This document shows, piece after piece, positions 1 through 8,860 of a DNA stretch of 64,000 nt (position 1 is its first letter; the number at the start of each line of letters is the position of its first letter). Position numbers and translations under genes: made by a program. The stretch spans positions 248,001 through 312,000 of the forward strand of contig NZ_MKKA01000011.1 of assembly GCF_001942405.1 (NCBI RefSeq), given 5' to 3'. The notes below the pieces were generated by a model. That model made no database searches. It was not told the DNA's origin and was given only the letters and a program-made list of their open reading frames with translations. Origin of the DNA: Ornithinimicrobium sp. CNJ-824. Lineage in GTDB: Bacteria > Actinomycetota > Actinomycetes > Actinomycetales > Dermatophilaceae.

Positions 1-672
1 ACCTACCTGTCCTACGAGGGCGCGCACAAGGTGCTCGAGTGGCTCGGCGTCGGAGGCCACCACGACGGCGCGAAGGACGCGCCGGTCGTGGAGCAGGGGC
101 CCGAGGAGGAGAAGAAGATGGTCTCCGGTGCGATCCGCACCGACTTCATCCTCTCCTCCGAGATCATGGTCATCGCCCTCAACGAGGTGACCGACGAGCC
201 GTTCCTCAACCGGGCGGTCATCCTCGTCGCCGTCGCGATCGGCATCACGCTGCTCATCTACGGGGTGGTCGCCCTCATCGTGAAGATGGACGACGTCGGG
301 CTGCACCTGGCCGAGCGTCCCCAGGAAGGGGCCCAGCGGATCGGCCGCTTCCTCGTCAAGGCCATGCCCGTGGTCCTGAAGACCCTCTCCATCGTCGGCG
401 TCGTCGCCATGCTGTGGGTCGGCGGGCACATCCTGCTGGTCGGCACCGACGACCTGGGCTTCCACCCGCTCTACGCCTTCGTGCACCACATGGAGGAGAT
501 CGTCGCCGGGTGGGTCCCGGGCGCGGCCGGCCTCGTGGCCTGGCTGACGAACACCTTCTTCTCGGCCGTGCTCGGGCTCCTCGTGGGGACCGTGGTCGTC
601 GGCATCGTCTCGCTGCTGCCCTTCGGCTCGAAGGACGAGCACGCCGACGACCACGCCGACGCGCGGCACTGA
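1..672 (+). CDS. DUF808 (YedI-like) inner-membrane protein, C-terminal part
   Basis: The reading frame is open from the first base of the window, so the N-terminus lies outside; 223 codons are visible. The visible part holds several hydrophobic segments, near residues 77-95, 127-148 and 185-210, and an amphipathic link in which VSGAIRTDFILSSEIMVIAL precedes the first of them. That block and the overall layout match the DUF808/YedI family of polytopic membrane proteins, whose function is unknown. The C-terminus is rich in Asp and His (DEHADDHADARH). It is convergent with the small gene that follows, with only 8 bases between the stops. Identification rests on recalled family pattern; the membrane nature is directly visible. 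Confidence 0.8.
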   Translation, partial: TYLSYEGAHKVLEWLGVGGHHDGAKDAPVVEQGPEEEKKMVSGAIRTDFILSSEIMVIALNEVTDEPFLNRAVILVAVAIGITLLIYGVVALIVKMDDVGLHLAERPQEGAQRIGRFLVKAMPVVLKTLSIVGVVAMLWVGGHILLVGTDDLGFHPLYAFVHHMEEIVAGWVPGAAGLVAWLTNTFFSAVLGLLVGTVVVGIVSLLPFGSKDEHADDHADARH

Positions 673-680
673 CCCGGCCG

Positions 681-977
681 TCAGGGCAGGGCGCGCCGTA
701 GGCCTGTCAACCGCTCCCCGAGCTCGCCAGGCGGCAGGCCCGCGGCCCGCCAGTCGAAGACCATCACCCGCAGCTGGTCCATGAGCACGGCCGGCCCCAG
801 GTCCGGGACGGGCGCCCTGGGCACGCCGCAGATGTCGGAGACCTCGTCGGCCAGGCCCTGCACCACGGCCACCACGGCCGGGACAGCAGGAAGCGCGCGG
901 TCCAACGGCAGCTGCTGCCACCGTCGGACCACGCGCTCCAGCTCGGCACGGACGACGTCGTCGTGGTCGTCGTCCAT
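681..977 (-). CDS. Small hypothetical protein (98 aa)
   Basis: This 98-residue protein starts MDDDHDDVVRAELERVVRRW and looks mostly helical, with no membrane segment, signal peptide or metal motif. It lies 10 bases downstream of the Bax inhibitor-1 family gene on the same strand and could be its distal operon partner. Composition is typical of coding DNA in this window (G/C at third positions). I do not recognise the family. The alternative is a chance frame, but the tight spacing between genes on both sides and the lack of a better frame support it as real. Confidence 0.55.
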   Translation of the reverse strand: MDDDHDDVVRAELERVVRRWQQLPLDRALPAVPAVVAVVQGLADEVSDICGVPRAPVPDLGPAVLMDQLRVMVFDWRAAGLPPGELGERLTGLRRALP

Positions 978-987
978 CCGGGGTCGG

Positions 988-1869
988 TCAGTCGCGCTGC
1001 AGGATCGAGAAGAGCCGCAGGAACTCGATGTAGAGCCAGACCAGGCTGGCGACCAGGCCGTGGCCGAGCAGCCAGGAGTACTTCTCCGGGGCCCCGCCGC
1101 GCACGGCCCGGTCCACGGAGTCGAAGTCGACCGCGAGGCTGTAGGACGCCATCCCCACGCCGAACAGCGAGATGAGGATGCCCAGCGGGCCGCCGTAGAC
1201 GCCCCAGCCGTCGCCGAAACCGAGGAAGCCGGCGCCGATGTTGACGAGCAGGAAGACCAGGTAGCCCATCGCCATCATCCCGAAGATGCGGCGGGACTTG
1301 CTGGTGACCTTGATGAACCCCGCCTTCCAGGCGATGAACATCCCGGCGAAGGTCGCCATCGTGGCCACCACGGCGGTCGTCACGACGCCCGGGTAGGCCT
1401 CGTTGAAGGTCACGCTGACCGCGCCGAGGAACAGCCCCTGCAGCCCCGCGTGCACGAGGATGAGCGGGACGTTGACCTTCTTGCTGAAGCCGATGGCGAA
1501 GGACAGGGCCAGCGAGCCGAACATGCCCAGCAGCCACACCGGCATGGCGATCTCCGGCCTGGGGCCGACGAAGAACCAGGTGGCGCCGGTGACGGCCAGC
1601 GTCAGCCCGAACAGCAGCATGGTCTTGACGACGACGTCGTCCAGGGTCAGCCGGCCGGTCTGCGCGGGCCCGGCGGGCGCCTGGCCGTACATGTCGCGCA
1701 GCTGCTGGTCGGTGAGGGTCTCGCTCGGACCGGGCTGGTAGCCGGACGGGCCGGGGATGGTCGGGGAGCCCTGCGGCGGGGCGTAGCCGCCCGGCTGCGA
1801 GCCGAAACCGGCGTAGCCGCCCTGGGACGCCTCCTTGTCGATGCGGTTGAAGACCGGGTTGACGGCCAT
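988..1869 (-). CDS. Bax inhibitor-1/YccA family membrane protein
   Basis: A 293-residue protein with a Pro/Gly/Gln-rich cytoplasmic N-terminus of about 85 residues (GGYAPPQGSPTIPGPSGYQP) followed by seven predicted membrane helices, the layout of the Bax inhibitor-1/YccA (TMBIM) family. These proteins are proposed pH- or calcium-linked membrane channels or protease modulators; the bacterial role is not settled. The longer open frame upstream is not used: the ATG at 1869 is preceded by a good GGAGG ribosome site and gives the expected N-terminus MAVNPVF. It is divergent from the M14 peptidase gene, with a 252-base shared control region that shows a TAGAAC-like box near 1930 but nothing I can assign firmly. 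Confidence 0.9.
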   Translation of the reverse strand: MAVNPVFNRIDKEASQGGYAGFGSQPGGYAPPQGSPTIPGPSGYQPGPSETLTDQQLRDMYGQAPAGPAQTGRLTLDDVVVKTMLLFGLTLAVTGATWFFVGPRPEIAMPVWLLGMFGSLALSFAIGFSKKVNVPLILVHAGLQGLFLGAVSVTFNEAYPGVVTTAVVATMATFAGMFIAWKAGFIKVTSKSRRIFGMMAMGYLVFLLVNIGAGFLGFGDGWGVYGGPLGILISLFGVGMASYSLAVDFDSVDRAVRGGAPEKYSWLLGHGLVASLVWLYIEFLRLFSILQRD

Positions 1870-2121
1870 GGAACCTCCGTTGTCGTGCGGCACGGCGGGA
1901 AAGTCCCCCGACGTGTCTCTTTCCCAGGGTAGAACGTCGGTGGTGGCCCCCACCATTCCGGGAACCGGACCGCTGCGGGCCCTGTCCACAGCGCCTGTCC
2001 CTGACGTGACGTCCGGCGTTAGTCTGGAAGGCGCCCCGGCCCTGTGACCCGGGGCGCCGACGCCCGGACGGCACCCGACGTGCTCCCGCGGGGCGTCCCC
2101 GGCCACGACGAGGAGGTGGGT

Positions 2122-4629
2122 ATGCGGTCGCGCCGCCACCCTGCACGTCCCCTCGTCGCGCTGCTCGCCGCCGGCGCCCTGACCGCCGCCTCCTCGGCGG
2201 CGTCCCCCGCCGTCGCGCCGACCGCCGCCGTCCCGGCGTCCCCGACCGGCACCCATCCGCACGTGCCGGCCCCCGCATACCCGCTGGGGACCTTGCTCCC
2301 GGAGCCGGTGACGGACCCCGACGACGCCTCGCTGCGCCTGGGCCTGGCGCCCCACCACGACCTCGCCCGGCGGCTGAACGAGCTGGTGGCCACCTCCGAC
2401 CGGGTGTCCGCGCAGGTGGTCGGGTCCAGCGTCGAGGGTCGCGACCTGGTCCTGGTGACCCTGACCGCCCCGGAGGGGCCCGACGAGGCCCGCGAGCAGG
2501 ACCGGCTGCGCGACCGCATCCTGGCCGACCCTGTCCGGGCCGCCCGGGACCAGGAGCTCCGGGAGCGCTACAAGGTGCCCGTGCTGATCACCGCGAACCT
2601 GCACGGCAACGAGTGGGAGGGCACCGACGCCGCCCTGCGGCTGGTCGAGGAGTGGGCCACCAGCGACGACCCGGACGTCCTGCAGACCCTGGAGAGCACC
2701 CGGGTGCACCTGATGGTCTCGGCCAACCCGGACGGCCGGGTGGGCAACTCCCGGCGCAACGCCGCCGGCTTCGACCTCAACCGGGACCTGCTCACGGTGT
2801 CCCAGCCCGAGACCCGCGCCCTGCGGGACGTCGTCGTGCGCACGCAGCCGGCGATGGTCCTGGACGTCCACGGCTACGTCAACGGACCCCTCGTGGAGCC
2901 GACGACCCCGCCGCACGGGGAGAACTACGAGTACGACCTGTTCCTCAAGCACGCCTGGCCCAACGCGCTCGGCATCGAGGAGGCGATCCTGGGGCTGGGG
3001 CTGGACGACGGCGACGGGGTCCGCCCGCCCCAGGTCCCGCTGCGCGACTGGGACGAGGGCTGGGACGACTGGCCCCCGATCTTCCTGCCCCAGTACGCGG
3101 CGCTGCACGGGGCGGTCGCGCACACCGTCGAGGTGCCGCTGCGCGTCAACAACGCCAGCTACGACCTACCCGAGGAGGAGCTGCGCCGCCGGGCGGCCGT
3201 CAACGTGGACGTCGCCCGGGCAGCCATGGGCGCCACCCTCGACTACGTCCGCGACCACCGGGAGGAGCTGATCGCCGACCAGGTGGAGATCTTCCGCCGT
3301 GGCACGGCCGGGGAGGTGCAGCGCCCGGTGCCCGAGGGACTCTTCGGCGTCGTCGGGCCCGAGGACGTCTCCGTGACCAAGTACCCCCGGGCGTACGTCG
3401 TGCCGGCGGGGGGCCGGCAGCGCTCGGCGCCGGCGGCCGCACGGCTGGTGCGCCACCTCCTCGACCACGGTGTGCAGGTGGAGCGGGCCGAGGCCCCGGT
3501 CGTCGTGGACGGCACCACCTACCCCGAGGGCAGCTGGGTGGTCGACCTGCACCAGGCTCGACGGGGGGTGGCCCACGCGCTGCTGGGCCAGGGCACCGAC
3601 CTGTCCGACCGGGTCGAGGCGATGTACGACATCTCCGGCTGGAGCCTGGGCCTGCTCTGGGGCGCCGACGTCGTCCCGGTCCGCCCCGGGTCCGGGGACG
3701 GGTGGGACGTGCCCCGCGCACCGGTCGGCACGGTGCCCGGCCAGGGACAGGTCGCCCCGTCCTCGCGGGGATGGGTGCTCGAGCTGGCCGACCCGGCCGA
3801 CGTCCGGGCGCTGGGTCAGCTGCTCTCCTGGGAGGTGGGCGCCACCCTGCTGCCGGACGGGACGGTGCACCTGCCCGTGTCGGCCGCCTGGGCCGTGGAG
3901 CAGGTGGCCGACGACCACGGCGTGCACCTGGCCGGCGCCTCGGCCGCCCAGGCGGAGGCGGCCGGGACGGAGGAGGCCGCCGTGCTCGCGCGACCACCGG
4001 TGGTGGGCGTGGCCGCGACCGCCGAGGAGCGGTGGGTGCTGACGGACATGGGGCTGACGGTCCGGCCCGTCGGCACGGACGAGCTCAACGAGGGCCTCGA
4101 CCTGAGCGACCTGGACACCCTCTACGTCTCGACCGGGCTGGCGATGGACCAGCTGGACGAGGAGGCGCGCGCGGAGGTGCGCTCCTTCCTCGCCGAGGGG
4201 GGTGGGCTGGTGGCCCGGGGCGCGGCGGCGAACCACCTCGAGGACGCCCTGGACCTGCTCGACGTCACCGTCGTCGCCGGGCCGGGCGACGCCAACGGCG
4301 TCGTGGCCGTCACCGACGAGGACGGCCCCGTCGCCGGCGACGGCCCCGGGCACACCTTCGTCTACGGGCCGCGCTGGTTCACCGACCTGCCCGACGACGT
4401 GCACGTCGAGCAGCGGTTCGCCGACGACCCGCTCGTCTCCGGGCACTGGCGTCCGGGCGGGACCGGCCCCGACGCCGCCGCCGGGGAGGCCGTCCTGGTG
4501 CGCGGCACCACGGACTCCGGCGGCCGGGTCGTGCTCATCGGTTCCGAGCCGTTGTTCCGCGCCCACCCGCTCGGCCAGCACGCCGTCGTCGCCCGGGCGC
4601 TGCTGTGGACCGGCCTTCTGCCACCATGA
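2122..4629 (+). CDS. Secreted zinc carboxypeptidase (M14 family) with C-terminal GATase1-like domain
   Basis: An 835-residue exported metallopeptidase. The start at 2122 has an AGGAGG site five bases upstream and gives a classic signal peptide (MRSRRHPARPLVALLAAGAL, then an Ala-rich cleavage region). The M14 catalytic domain spans about residues 60-390: zinc ligands His161 and Glu164 in LHGNEWEG, His250 in DVHGYVNGP, and the general base Glu337 in HTVEVPLR. Such enzymes remove C-terminal residues from peptides or peptidoglycan stems. From about residue 626 a second domain resembles a class-I glutamine-amidotransferase-like fold (VRSFLAEGGGLVARG), probably non-catalytic. The stop overlaps the next start as ATGA, suggesting coupling with the uridylyltransferase, a pairing with no clear biochemical reason. 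Confidence 0.88.
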   Translation: MRSRRHPARPLVALLAAGALTAASSAASPAVAPTAAVPASPTGTHPHVPAPAYPLGTLLPEPVTDPDDASLRLGLAPHHDLARRLNELVATSDRVSAQVVGSSVEGRDLVLVTLTAPEGPDEAREQDRLRDRILADPVRAARDQELRERYKVPVLITANLHGNEWEGTDAALRLVEEWATSDDPDVLQTLESTRVHLMVSANPDGRVGNSRRNAAGFDLNRDLLTVSQPETRALRDVVVRTQPAMVLDVHGYVNGPLVEPTTPPHGENYEYDLFLKHAWPNALGIEEAILGLGLDDGDGVRPPQVPLRDWDEGWDDWPPIFLPQYAALHGAVAHTVEVPLRVNNASYDLPEEELRRRAAVNVDVARAAMGATLDYVRDHREELIADQVEIFRRGTAGEVQRPVPEGLFGVVGPEDVSVTKYPRAYVVPAGGRQRSAPAAARLVRHLLDHGVQVERAEAPVVVDGTTYPEGSWVVDLHQARRGVAHALLGQGTDLSDRVEAMYDISGWSLGLLWGADVVPVRPGSGDGWDVPRAPVGTVPGQGQVAPSSRGWVLELADPADVRALGQLLSWEVGATLLPDGTVHLPVSAAWAVEQVADDHGVHLAGASAAQAEAAGTEEAAVLARPPVVGVAATAEERWVLTDMGLTVRPVGTDELNEGLDLSDLDTLYVSTGLAMDQLDEEARAEVRSFLAEGGGLVARGAAANHLEDALDLLDVTVVAGPGDANGVVAVTDEDGPVAGDGPGHTFVYGPRWFTDLPDDVHVEQRFADDPLVSGHWRPGGTGPDAAAGEAVLVRGTTDSGGRVVLIGSEPLFRAHPLGQHAVVARALLWTGLLPP

Positions 4630-6030
4630 GCACCGTGAGCCCGAGCACCCCCGCCGCCCTGGACGCCGCCGTCACGAAGATGCAGGAGGCCGGTGTGGCG
4701 GACGTCGCCGTCGACGTCTTCCGCCGCGCCTGGACCGACCTGGCGGAGGGACGCACCGGAACCCTCCCCGAGGCCGACATCGCGCCCGTCGAGGAGCTGG
4801 ACCGGCTGGCCGACCTCGACCCGGACGCCGACACCGACGCCCTGGCCCGGACGGCGGTCGTCAAGCTCAACGGCGGGCTGGGCACCTCGATGGGGATGGA
4901 CCGGGCCAAGTCCCTCGTGCCGGTCCGGGAGGGCCACAGCTTCCTGGAGCTGACGATCGAGCAGCTCCGGCACGCCCGGGAGCGGTCCCGGGCGCGGCTG
5001 CCGCTCGTGCTGATGAACTCCTTCCGCACCCGCGAGGACAGCCTCGAGGTGCTCCGTCGCCATCCGGACCTGCCCGTGGACGGGGTCGACCCGGACTTCC
5101 TGCAGAGTCAGGAGCCCAAGCTCCTCGCCGAGGACCTCTCCCCCGTCTCCTGGCCCGCGGACCCGGAGCTGGAGTGGTGCCCCCCCCGGCCACGGCGACC
5201 TCTACCCCTCCTTGCTCTCCTCGGGGATGCTCGACCAGCTGCGGTCCGCCGGGTTCCGGTACGCCATGGTGAGCAACTCCGACAACGTCGGCGCCGCGCC
5301 CTCGGCGGCGATCGCCGACTGGTTCGCCGCCAGCGGGGCCCCGCTGGCCATGGAGGTGTGCCGGCGCACGGCGGCGGACCGCAAGGGCGGGCACCTGGCG
5401 GTCCGGCGGGCCGACGGGCAGCTCGTCCTGCGGGAGAAGGCGCAGACCGCGTCCGAGGACGCCGACGCCTTCGCCGACGTGGACCGGCACCGGTACTTCA
5501 ACACCAACACGCTGTGGCTCGACCTGGACCAGCTGGCCGCCGTCCTCGACCGGACCGGCGGGGTCCTGGGCCTGCCGCTCATCCGCAACGAGAAGCACGT
5601 GGACCCGACCGACCCGGGGTCGCCCCGGGTGGTCCAGATCGAGACCGCGATGGGCTCGGCGATCGAGGTCTTCGAGGGGGCCACCGCGATCGAGGTGCCG
5701 CGCAGCCGGTTCCGTCCGGTCAAGACCACCGACGACCTCCTCCTGCTGCGCTCCGACGTGTTCGAGCTGACCGACGAGGCCGAGCTGCGGCCCATCGCCG
5801 ACCCGCTCCCTCTGGTCACGCTCGGTGACCACTACACCACCCTCGCGGCGTTCGAGTCCCGGTTCCCGCACGGGGTGCCCTCGCTGCGGCGGGCGACCTC
5901 GCTGACGGTCGAGGGCGACTGGACCTTCGGTCAGGACGTCCGGGTGGTCGACGACGCCGTGCTGTCCACGACCTCCGGGGCCCGGCCCGTGCCGGACGGG
6001 GCCACCGTCGGCCCGGACGGCGTCGGCTGA
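4626..6030 (+). CDS. UTP--glucose-1-phosphate uridylyltransferase, UDPGP type (frameshifted)
   Basis: Makes UDP-glucose from UTP and glucose-1-phosphate, feeding glycan and trehalose synthesis. It belongs to the eukaryote-like UDPGP family (not GalU), shown by the nucleotide-binding block VVKLNGGLGTSMGMDRAKS (about residues 78-96), YAMVSNSDNVGA, and FNTNTLWLDL. The frame breaks in a run of eight C at 5180-5187: reading seven C restores ELEWCPPGHGDLYPSLLSSG and a 467-residue protein of normal length. I treat this as an extra base from sequencing. The start overlaps the peptidase stop (ATGA). Its last 100 bases overlap the convergent ccdA-like gene. Confidence 0.9.
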
Positions 6031-6878
6031 GCGCCCCCGTCCTCGGGCTGGCGCAGCCGACGGACCAGCCACAGGCCGGCTCCCACCGCGGCGATCCCCG
6101 ACCAGGCCCAGGGCGGCACGACCCCCAGCGCGGCGGTGATCCGCTCCTGGAGGGTGAACTCCAGCTCGGTGGTGTCCCCCATGCCCAGGACGCCGGTGAC
6201 GCCGGCGGTGCCGTCGAAGCGCAGGAACAGCAGTCCGATGACGATGAGCAGGACGCCGGACACGAGGGTGGTGGAGTGCACCTGCAGCGGGCCGAGCGTG
6301 AGCATCCGTCCGCGCAGCCAGCGCCGACGGCCCAGGTCGAACCGGTCCCAGGCCAGGGCCAGCAGGAACAGCGGCAACGCCATCCCGAACGCGTAGGCCG
6401 CGAGCAGCACGCCCCCGGCGACGGGCGTCTCCTGGGTGGCGGCCATCGTGAGGATGGCCCCCAGCACCGGGCCGGAGCAGAACCCGGCCAGCCCGTAGAC
6501 GGCGCCGAGCAGCACGGTCGAGAACAGACCGGCACCGGGGCTGGTCCGCCGGGCCGCGAGGTTCTGCAGCCGTCCGGCGAAGGGGACGCTCAGCCCCCGG
6601 CCGAGGATCATGAGCACCCCCATCGCCACCACGAGCCAGCCGGCGGTGGTCACGAGCAGCTCGCGGTGGCCGTAGAACAGGCGGGAGGCCGCGGCGGCCC
6701 CCACCCCGAGCGGCACCAGCGTGATGAGCAGGCCGAGGTAGAAGGCGGTCGTGCGCACCAGCTGGGCGGCCGGCGAGGCGAAGGCGTAGGCGAAGAAGGA
6801 CGGCAGCAGCAGCGCGCTGCACGGGGAGAGCAGGCTGAGCACCCCCGCGACGACCGCCGCGAGCAGCCCGACCTCCAT
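5931..6878 (-). CDS. CcdA-like cytochrome c biogenesis/thiol-reductant transmembrane protein
   Basis: A 315-residue polytopic protein of the CcdA/DsbD-transmembrane family, which moves electrons from cytoplasmic thioredoxin to extracytoplasmic thiol proteins. The two membrane cysteines that do this are present: Cys20 in LLSPCSALLLP and Cys134 in GFCSGPVLG. An extra membrane helix near residue 265 is followed by a Pro/Ser/Thr-rich tail of about 45 residues whose codons overlap the 3' end of the convergent uridylyltransferase gene by 100 bases; that tail may be an extension created by a lost stop. Start ATG 6878 overlaps the dsbA-like stop as TGATG, so the two are almost certainly co-translated, and the DsbA-like protein is the natural electron acceptor. 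Confidence 0.88.
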   Translation of the reverse strand: MEVGLLAAVVAGVLSLLSPCSALLLPSFFAYAFASPAAQLVRTTAFYLGLLITLVPLGVGAAAASRLFYGHRELLVTTAGWLVVAMGVLMILGRGLSVPFAGRLQNLAARRTSPGAGLFSTVLLGAVYGLAGFCSGPVLGAILTMAATQETPVAGGVLLAAYAFGMALPLFLLALAWDRFDLGRRRWLRGRMLTLGPLQVHSTTLVSGVLLIVIGLLFLRFDGTAGVTGVLGMGDTTELEFTLQERITAALGVVPPWAWSGIAAVGAGLWLVRRLRQPEDGGAQPTPSGPTVAPSGTGRAPEVVDSTASSTTRTS

Positions 6879-7678
6879 CACTGGCCCGCCTCCGCCTCCG
6901 CCAGGGCCTCCTCGACGACCTGGACGAAGACGTCGGTCGGCTGGGCCCCCATGACGGGCTGCCCGTTGACGAGGAACGCGGGGGTCCCGGTCACGCCGAT
7001 CGACTGGCCCTCCTGGAAGTCCCGGTCGACCGCGGCGGCCGCCTCCTCGGACTCCAGGTCGGTGAGGAACTGCTGCCGGTCGAGGCCGACCTGCTCGGCC
7101 ACGTCGGCCAGGAAGTCGGGGGTGACCCGGCCGCTGTTGGGCGGCTGCTGGTTCTCGAACATGGCCTCCTCGAACTCCCAGAAGCCGTCCTGGGCGGCGG
7201 CGGCCCGACCGGCGAGCGCCGCCGTGCGTGACTCCTCGCCCAGGTAGGGGAAGTCGCGCCACTCGATCCGCAGGCTGCCCTCCTCGACGTACTCCTCGAC
7301 GAGCACCGGCTCGGTCTCCCGGGCGAAGCGTCCGCAGAACGGGCACTGGAACTCCGAGTAGGCGATCATGACGACGGGGGCGTCGACGTCGCCCAGGGCC
7401 ATGGGGTCGCCCTCCTCGCGACGGGCGAGCGACTCCAGGGCCGAGACGATCTCCTCCTCGGAGGCGTCGGCGGCCGGCGTGTCGACGCCGCCGTCCTGCT
7501 CCCCGCCGATGCCGGTGGACTGCCCGGACGAGCCGGCGGTGGTGTCGTCCCCGCCGTCGCCGCCCTGCCCGCCGAGCAGCAGGAAGGCGGTCACCGCGAG
7601 CAGCGCCAGCAGCACCGCCGCCGGGAGGAGCAGCCGACGGGCGCGGGAGCCGGTGCTGGTGGTGTTCTTCTCAGGCAC
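6878..7678 (-). CDS. Membrane-anchored DsbA-family thiol-disulfide oxidoreductase
   Basis: A 266-residue protein with an N-terminal anchor (LLLPAAVLLALLAVTAFLLL, about residues 16-35), a low-complexity Gly/Asp linker, and a thioredoxin-fold DsbA domain from about residue 85. The redox pair is Cys112-Cys115 in FQCPFCGRF; the cis-Pro loop is GVTGTPAFLVNG. It would form, reduce or isomerise disulfides in exported proteins. The GTG start overlaps the stop of the preceding CPVC membrane protein by 8 bases and its stop overlaps ccdA, so it sits inside a tightly coupled redox operon. Whether it acts as oxidant or reductant cannot be told from the sequence; pairing with CcdA favours a reductive role. 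Confidence 0.9.
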   Translation of the reverse strand: MPEKNTTSTGSRARRLLLPAAVLLALLAVTAFLLLGGQGGDGGDDTTAGSSGQSTGIGGEQDGGVDTPAADASEEEIVSALESLARREEGDPMALGDVDAPVVMIAYSEFQCPFCGRFARETEPVLVEEYVEEGSLRIEWRDFPYLGEESRTAALAGRAAAAQDGFWEFEEAMFENQQPPNSGRVTPDFLADVAEQVGLDRQQFLTDLESEEAAAAVDRDFQEGQSIGVTGTPAFLVNGQPVMGAQPTDVFVQVVEEALAEAEAGQ

Positions 7679-8168
7679 GGATGGTCCTCCCGGAGGTGGA
7701 CGGGAGGCCGCAGGCGAGCTCCCCGCGGAGCCGCTGGACGAGCGCCAGGCCCAGGAGGGCCACGGCGATCACCTGCAGCACGGGCTGGACGGGCTGGAAC
7801 CAGGTCATCGCCCCGGCGTACCCGAGCGCCAGCAGGACGAGCTTGTTGCACACCGGGCAGCCCACGGCGAAGAAGGTGAGCAGCCCGCCCGCCAGCCCGC
7901 GTCGGCGGGAGGACTCGGCCCCGGGCGCCTCGGGGTCGACGGGCGACCGCACGTAGGTCGCGGTCAGCAGGCCGGCGAGCACGGAGGAGACGGCCAGCGA
8001 CGGCCAGGCCCACCAGGTGACCGGGACGTCCCGGCCGAACACCGGGTTGGGGATGAGGTCGGTGGGGACGCCGATGAAGACGGCGGTGGCCACGGCCGTG
8101 GCCGCGGCCACGAGCCACCGACGGGCGCTCCACGAGCGCAGGGTGCCGAGTGCGGTGAGCAGGCCCAT
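7671..8168 (-). CDS. Small membrane protein with conserved-looking CPVC motif, redox operon
   Basis: A 165-residue protein with about four membrane segments and a Cys-Pro-Val-Cys pair (Cys104, Cys107) in FFAVGCPVCNKLVLLALGYA, placed at the start of a hydrophobic helix as in membrane thiol-redox proteins. I do not recognise a named family. The start lies one base after the stop of the ArsR-rhodanese regulator and the stop overlaps the DsbA-like gene by 8 bases, so all four genes should be one transcript. The motif and context suggest a membrane electron-transfer or disulfide-exchange partner for the DsbA/CcdA pair. That role is inference. A heme or metal-binding role for the cysteines is an alternative. 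Confidence 0.7.
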   Translation of the reverse strand: MGLLTALGTLRSWSARRWLVAAATAVATAVFIGVPTDLIPNPVFGRDVPVTWWAWPSLAVSSVLAGLLTATYVRSPVDPEAPGAESSRRRGLAGGLLTFFAVGCPVCNKLVLLALGYAGAMTWFQPVQPVLQVIAVALLGLALVQRLRGELACGLPSTSGRTIRA

Positions 8169-8169
8169 C

Positions 8170-8835
8170 TCAGACCCCCACCTCGACGGGCAGCCCGGCC
8201 TGGCGCCACTCCAGCATCCCGCCCTCGAGCCGCCGGGCGGCCCGGCCGGAGGCGCGCAGCAGCCGCACGGCGTCGGAGGCCATGACGCACCAGGCCCCGC
8301 GGCAGTAGGCCACGACCTCCCGGTCCGGTCCCAGGTCCGCCAGGACGGCCTCGACCTGGTCGAACGGGACCGACCGGGCGCCCTCGATGTGGCCGGCGCG
8401 GAACTCCTCGGCCGGACGGACGTCGAGCAGGACGACCTCGTCGGCCGCGAGCCGTCGCAGCAGCTCGTCCCGGTCCACCTCGTCGACGTCCCCCTGCACG
8501 TCGTCGCCCAGGTAGGCGGACAGGGCGCGGTCCACGTCGGCCGAGTGCTCCTGCGCCACCGTGCGCAGGGACGCGTACAGGTCGAGCACGTCGTCGCCGG
8601 CCAGGCGGTAGTGGACGCGCGGCCCGTCCTTGCGGGTGCGGACCAGGCTGGAGAGCTTGAGCACCTGCAGGTGGGCCGAGGCGGTGCTCACCCCGAGCCC
8701 GGCCTCCCGGGCCAGGGCCTCCACCGTGCGCTCGCCCTGGGAGAGCAGGTCGACCAGCTCGAGGCGCTTGGCGCTGGCGAAGGCCTTGCCCACCACCGCC
8801 AGGCGGTCGAAGAGGTCCTGCTTCTTCTCGTCCAT
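8170..8835 (-). CDS. ArsR-family transcriptional regulator with C-terminal rhodanese domain
   Basis: A 221-residue two-domain regulator. The N-terminal ArsR winged helix (about residues 10-90; LARE..GLGVSTASAHLQVLK is the recognition region) is followed by a rhodanese domain (about 125-215) with active-site loop Cys178-Arg-Gly-Ala-Trp-Cys183. Rhodanese cysteines carry persulfide sulfur, so the protein probably senses sulfane sulfur, polysulfide or cysteine redox state and releases DNA accordingly. Start ATG 8835 was chosen over the upstream in-frame start at 8889 because it has a GGAGG site; that site lies inside an imperfect palindrome likely to be its own operator. First gene of the redox operon, so autoregulation is expected. 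Confidence 0.9.
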   Translation of the reverse strand: MDEKKQDLFDRLAVVGKAFASAKRLELVDLLSQGERTVEALAREAGLGVSTASAHLQVLKLSSLVRTRKDGPRVHYRLAGDDVLDLYASLRTVAQEHSADVDRALSAYLGDDVQGDVDEVDRDELLRRLAADEVVLLDVRPAEEFRAGHIEGARSVPFDQVEAVLADLGPDREVVAYCRGAWCVMASDAVRLLRASGRAARRLEGGMLEWRQAGLPVEVGV

Positions 8836-8840
8836 CCGTT

Positions 8841-8860
8841 CCTCCAAAGATCGTTGGAAG
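8841..8860 (-). promoter_or_regulatory. Probable operator of the ArsR-rhodanese redox operon
   Basis: On the minus strand the sequence reads CTTCCAA-CGATCT-TTGGAGG, two 7-base arms with one mismatch around a 6-base centre. It covers the ribosome site of the ArsR gene. A TACGGT box (8861-8866) lies directly upstream and would place the transcription start inside the palindrome. Repressor binding here would block both transcription and start-site clearance. Palindrome and box are visible; the regulatory role is inferred from typical ArsR autoregulation. Confidence 0.55.
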
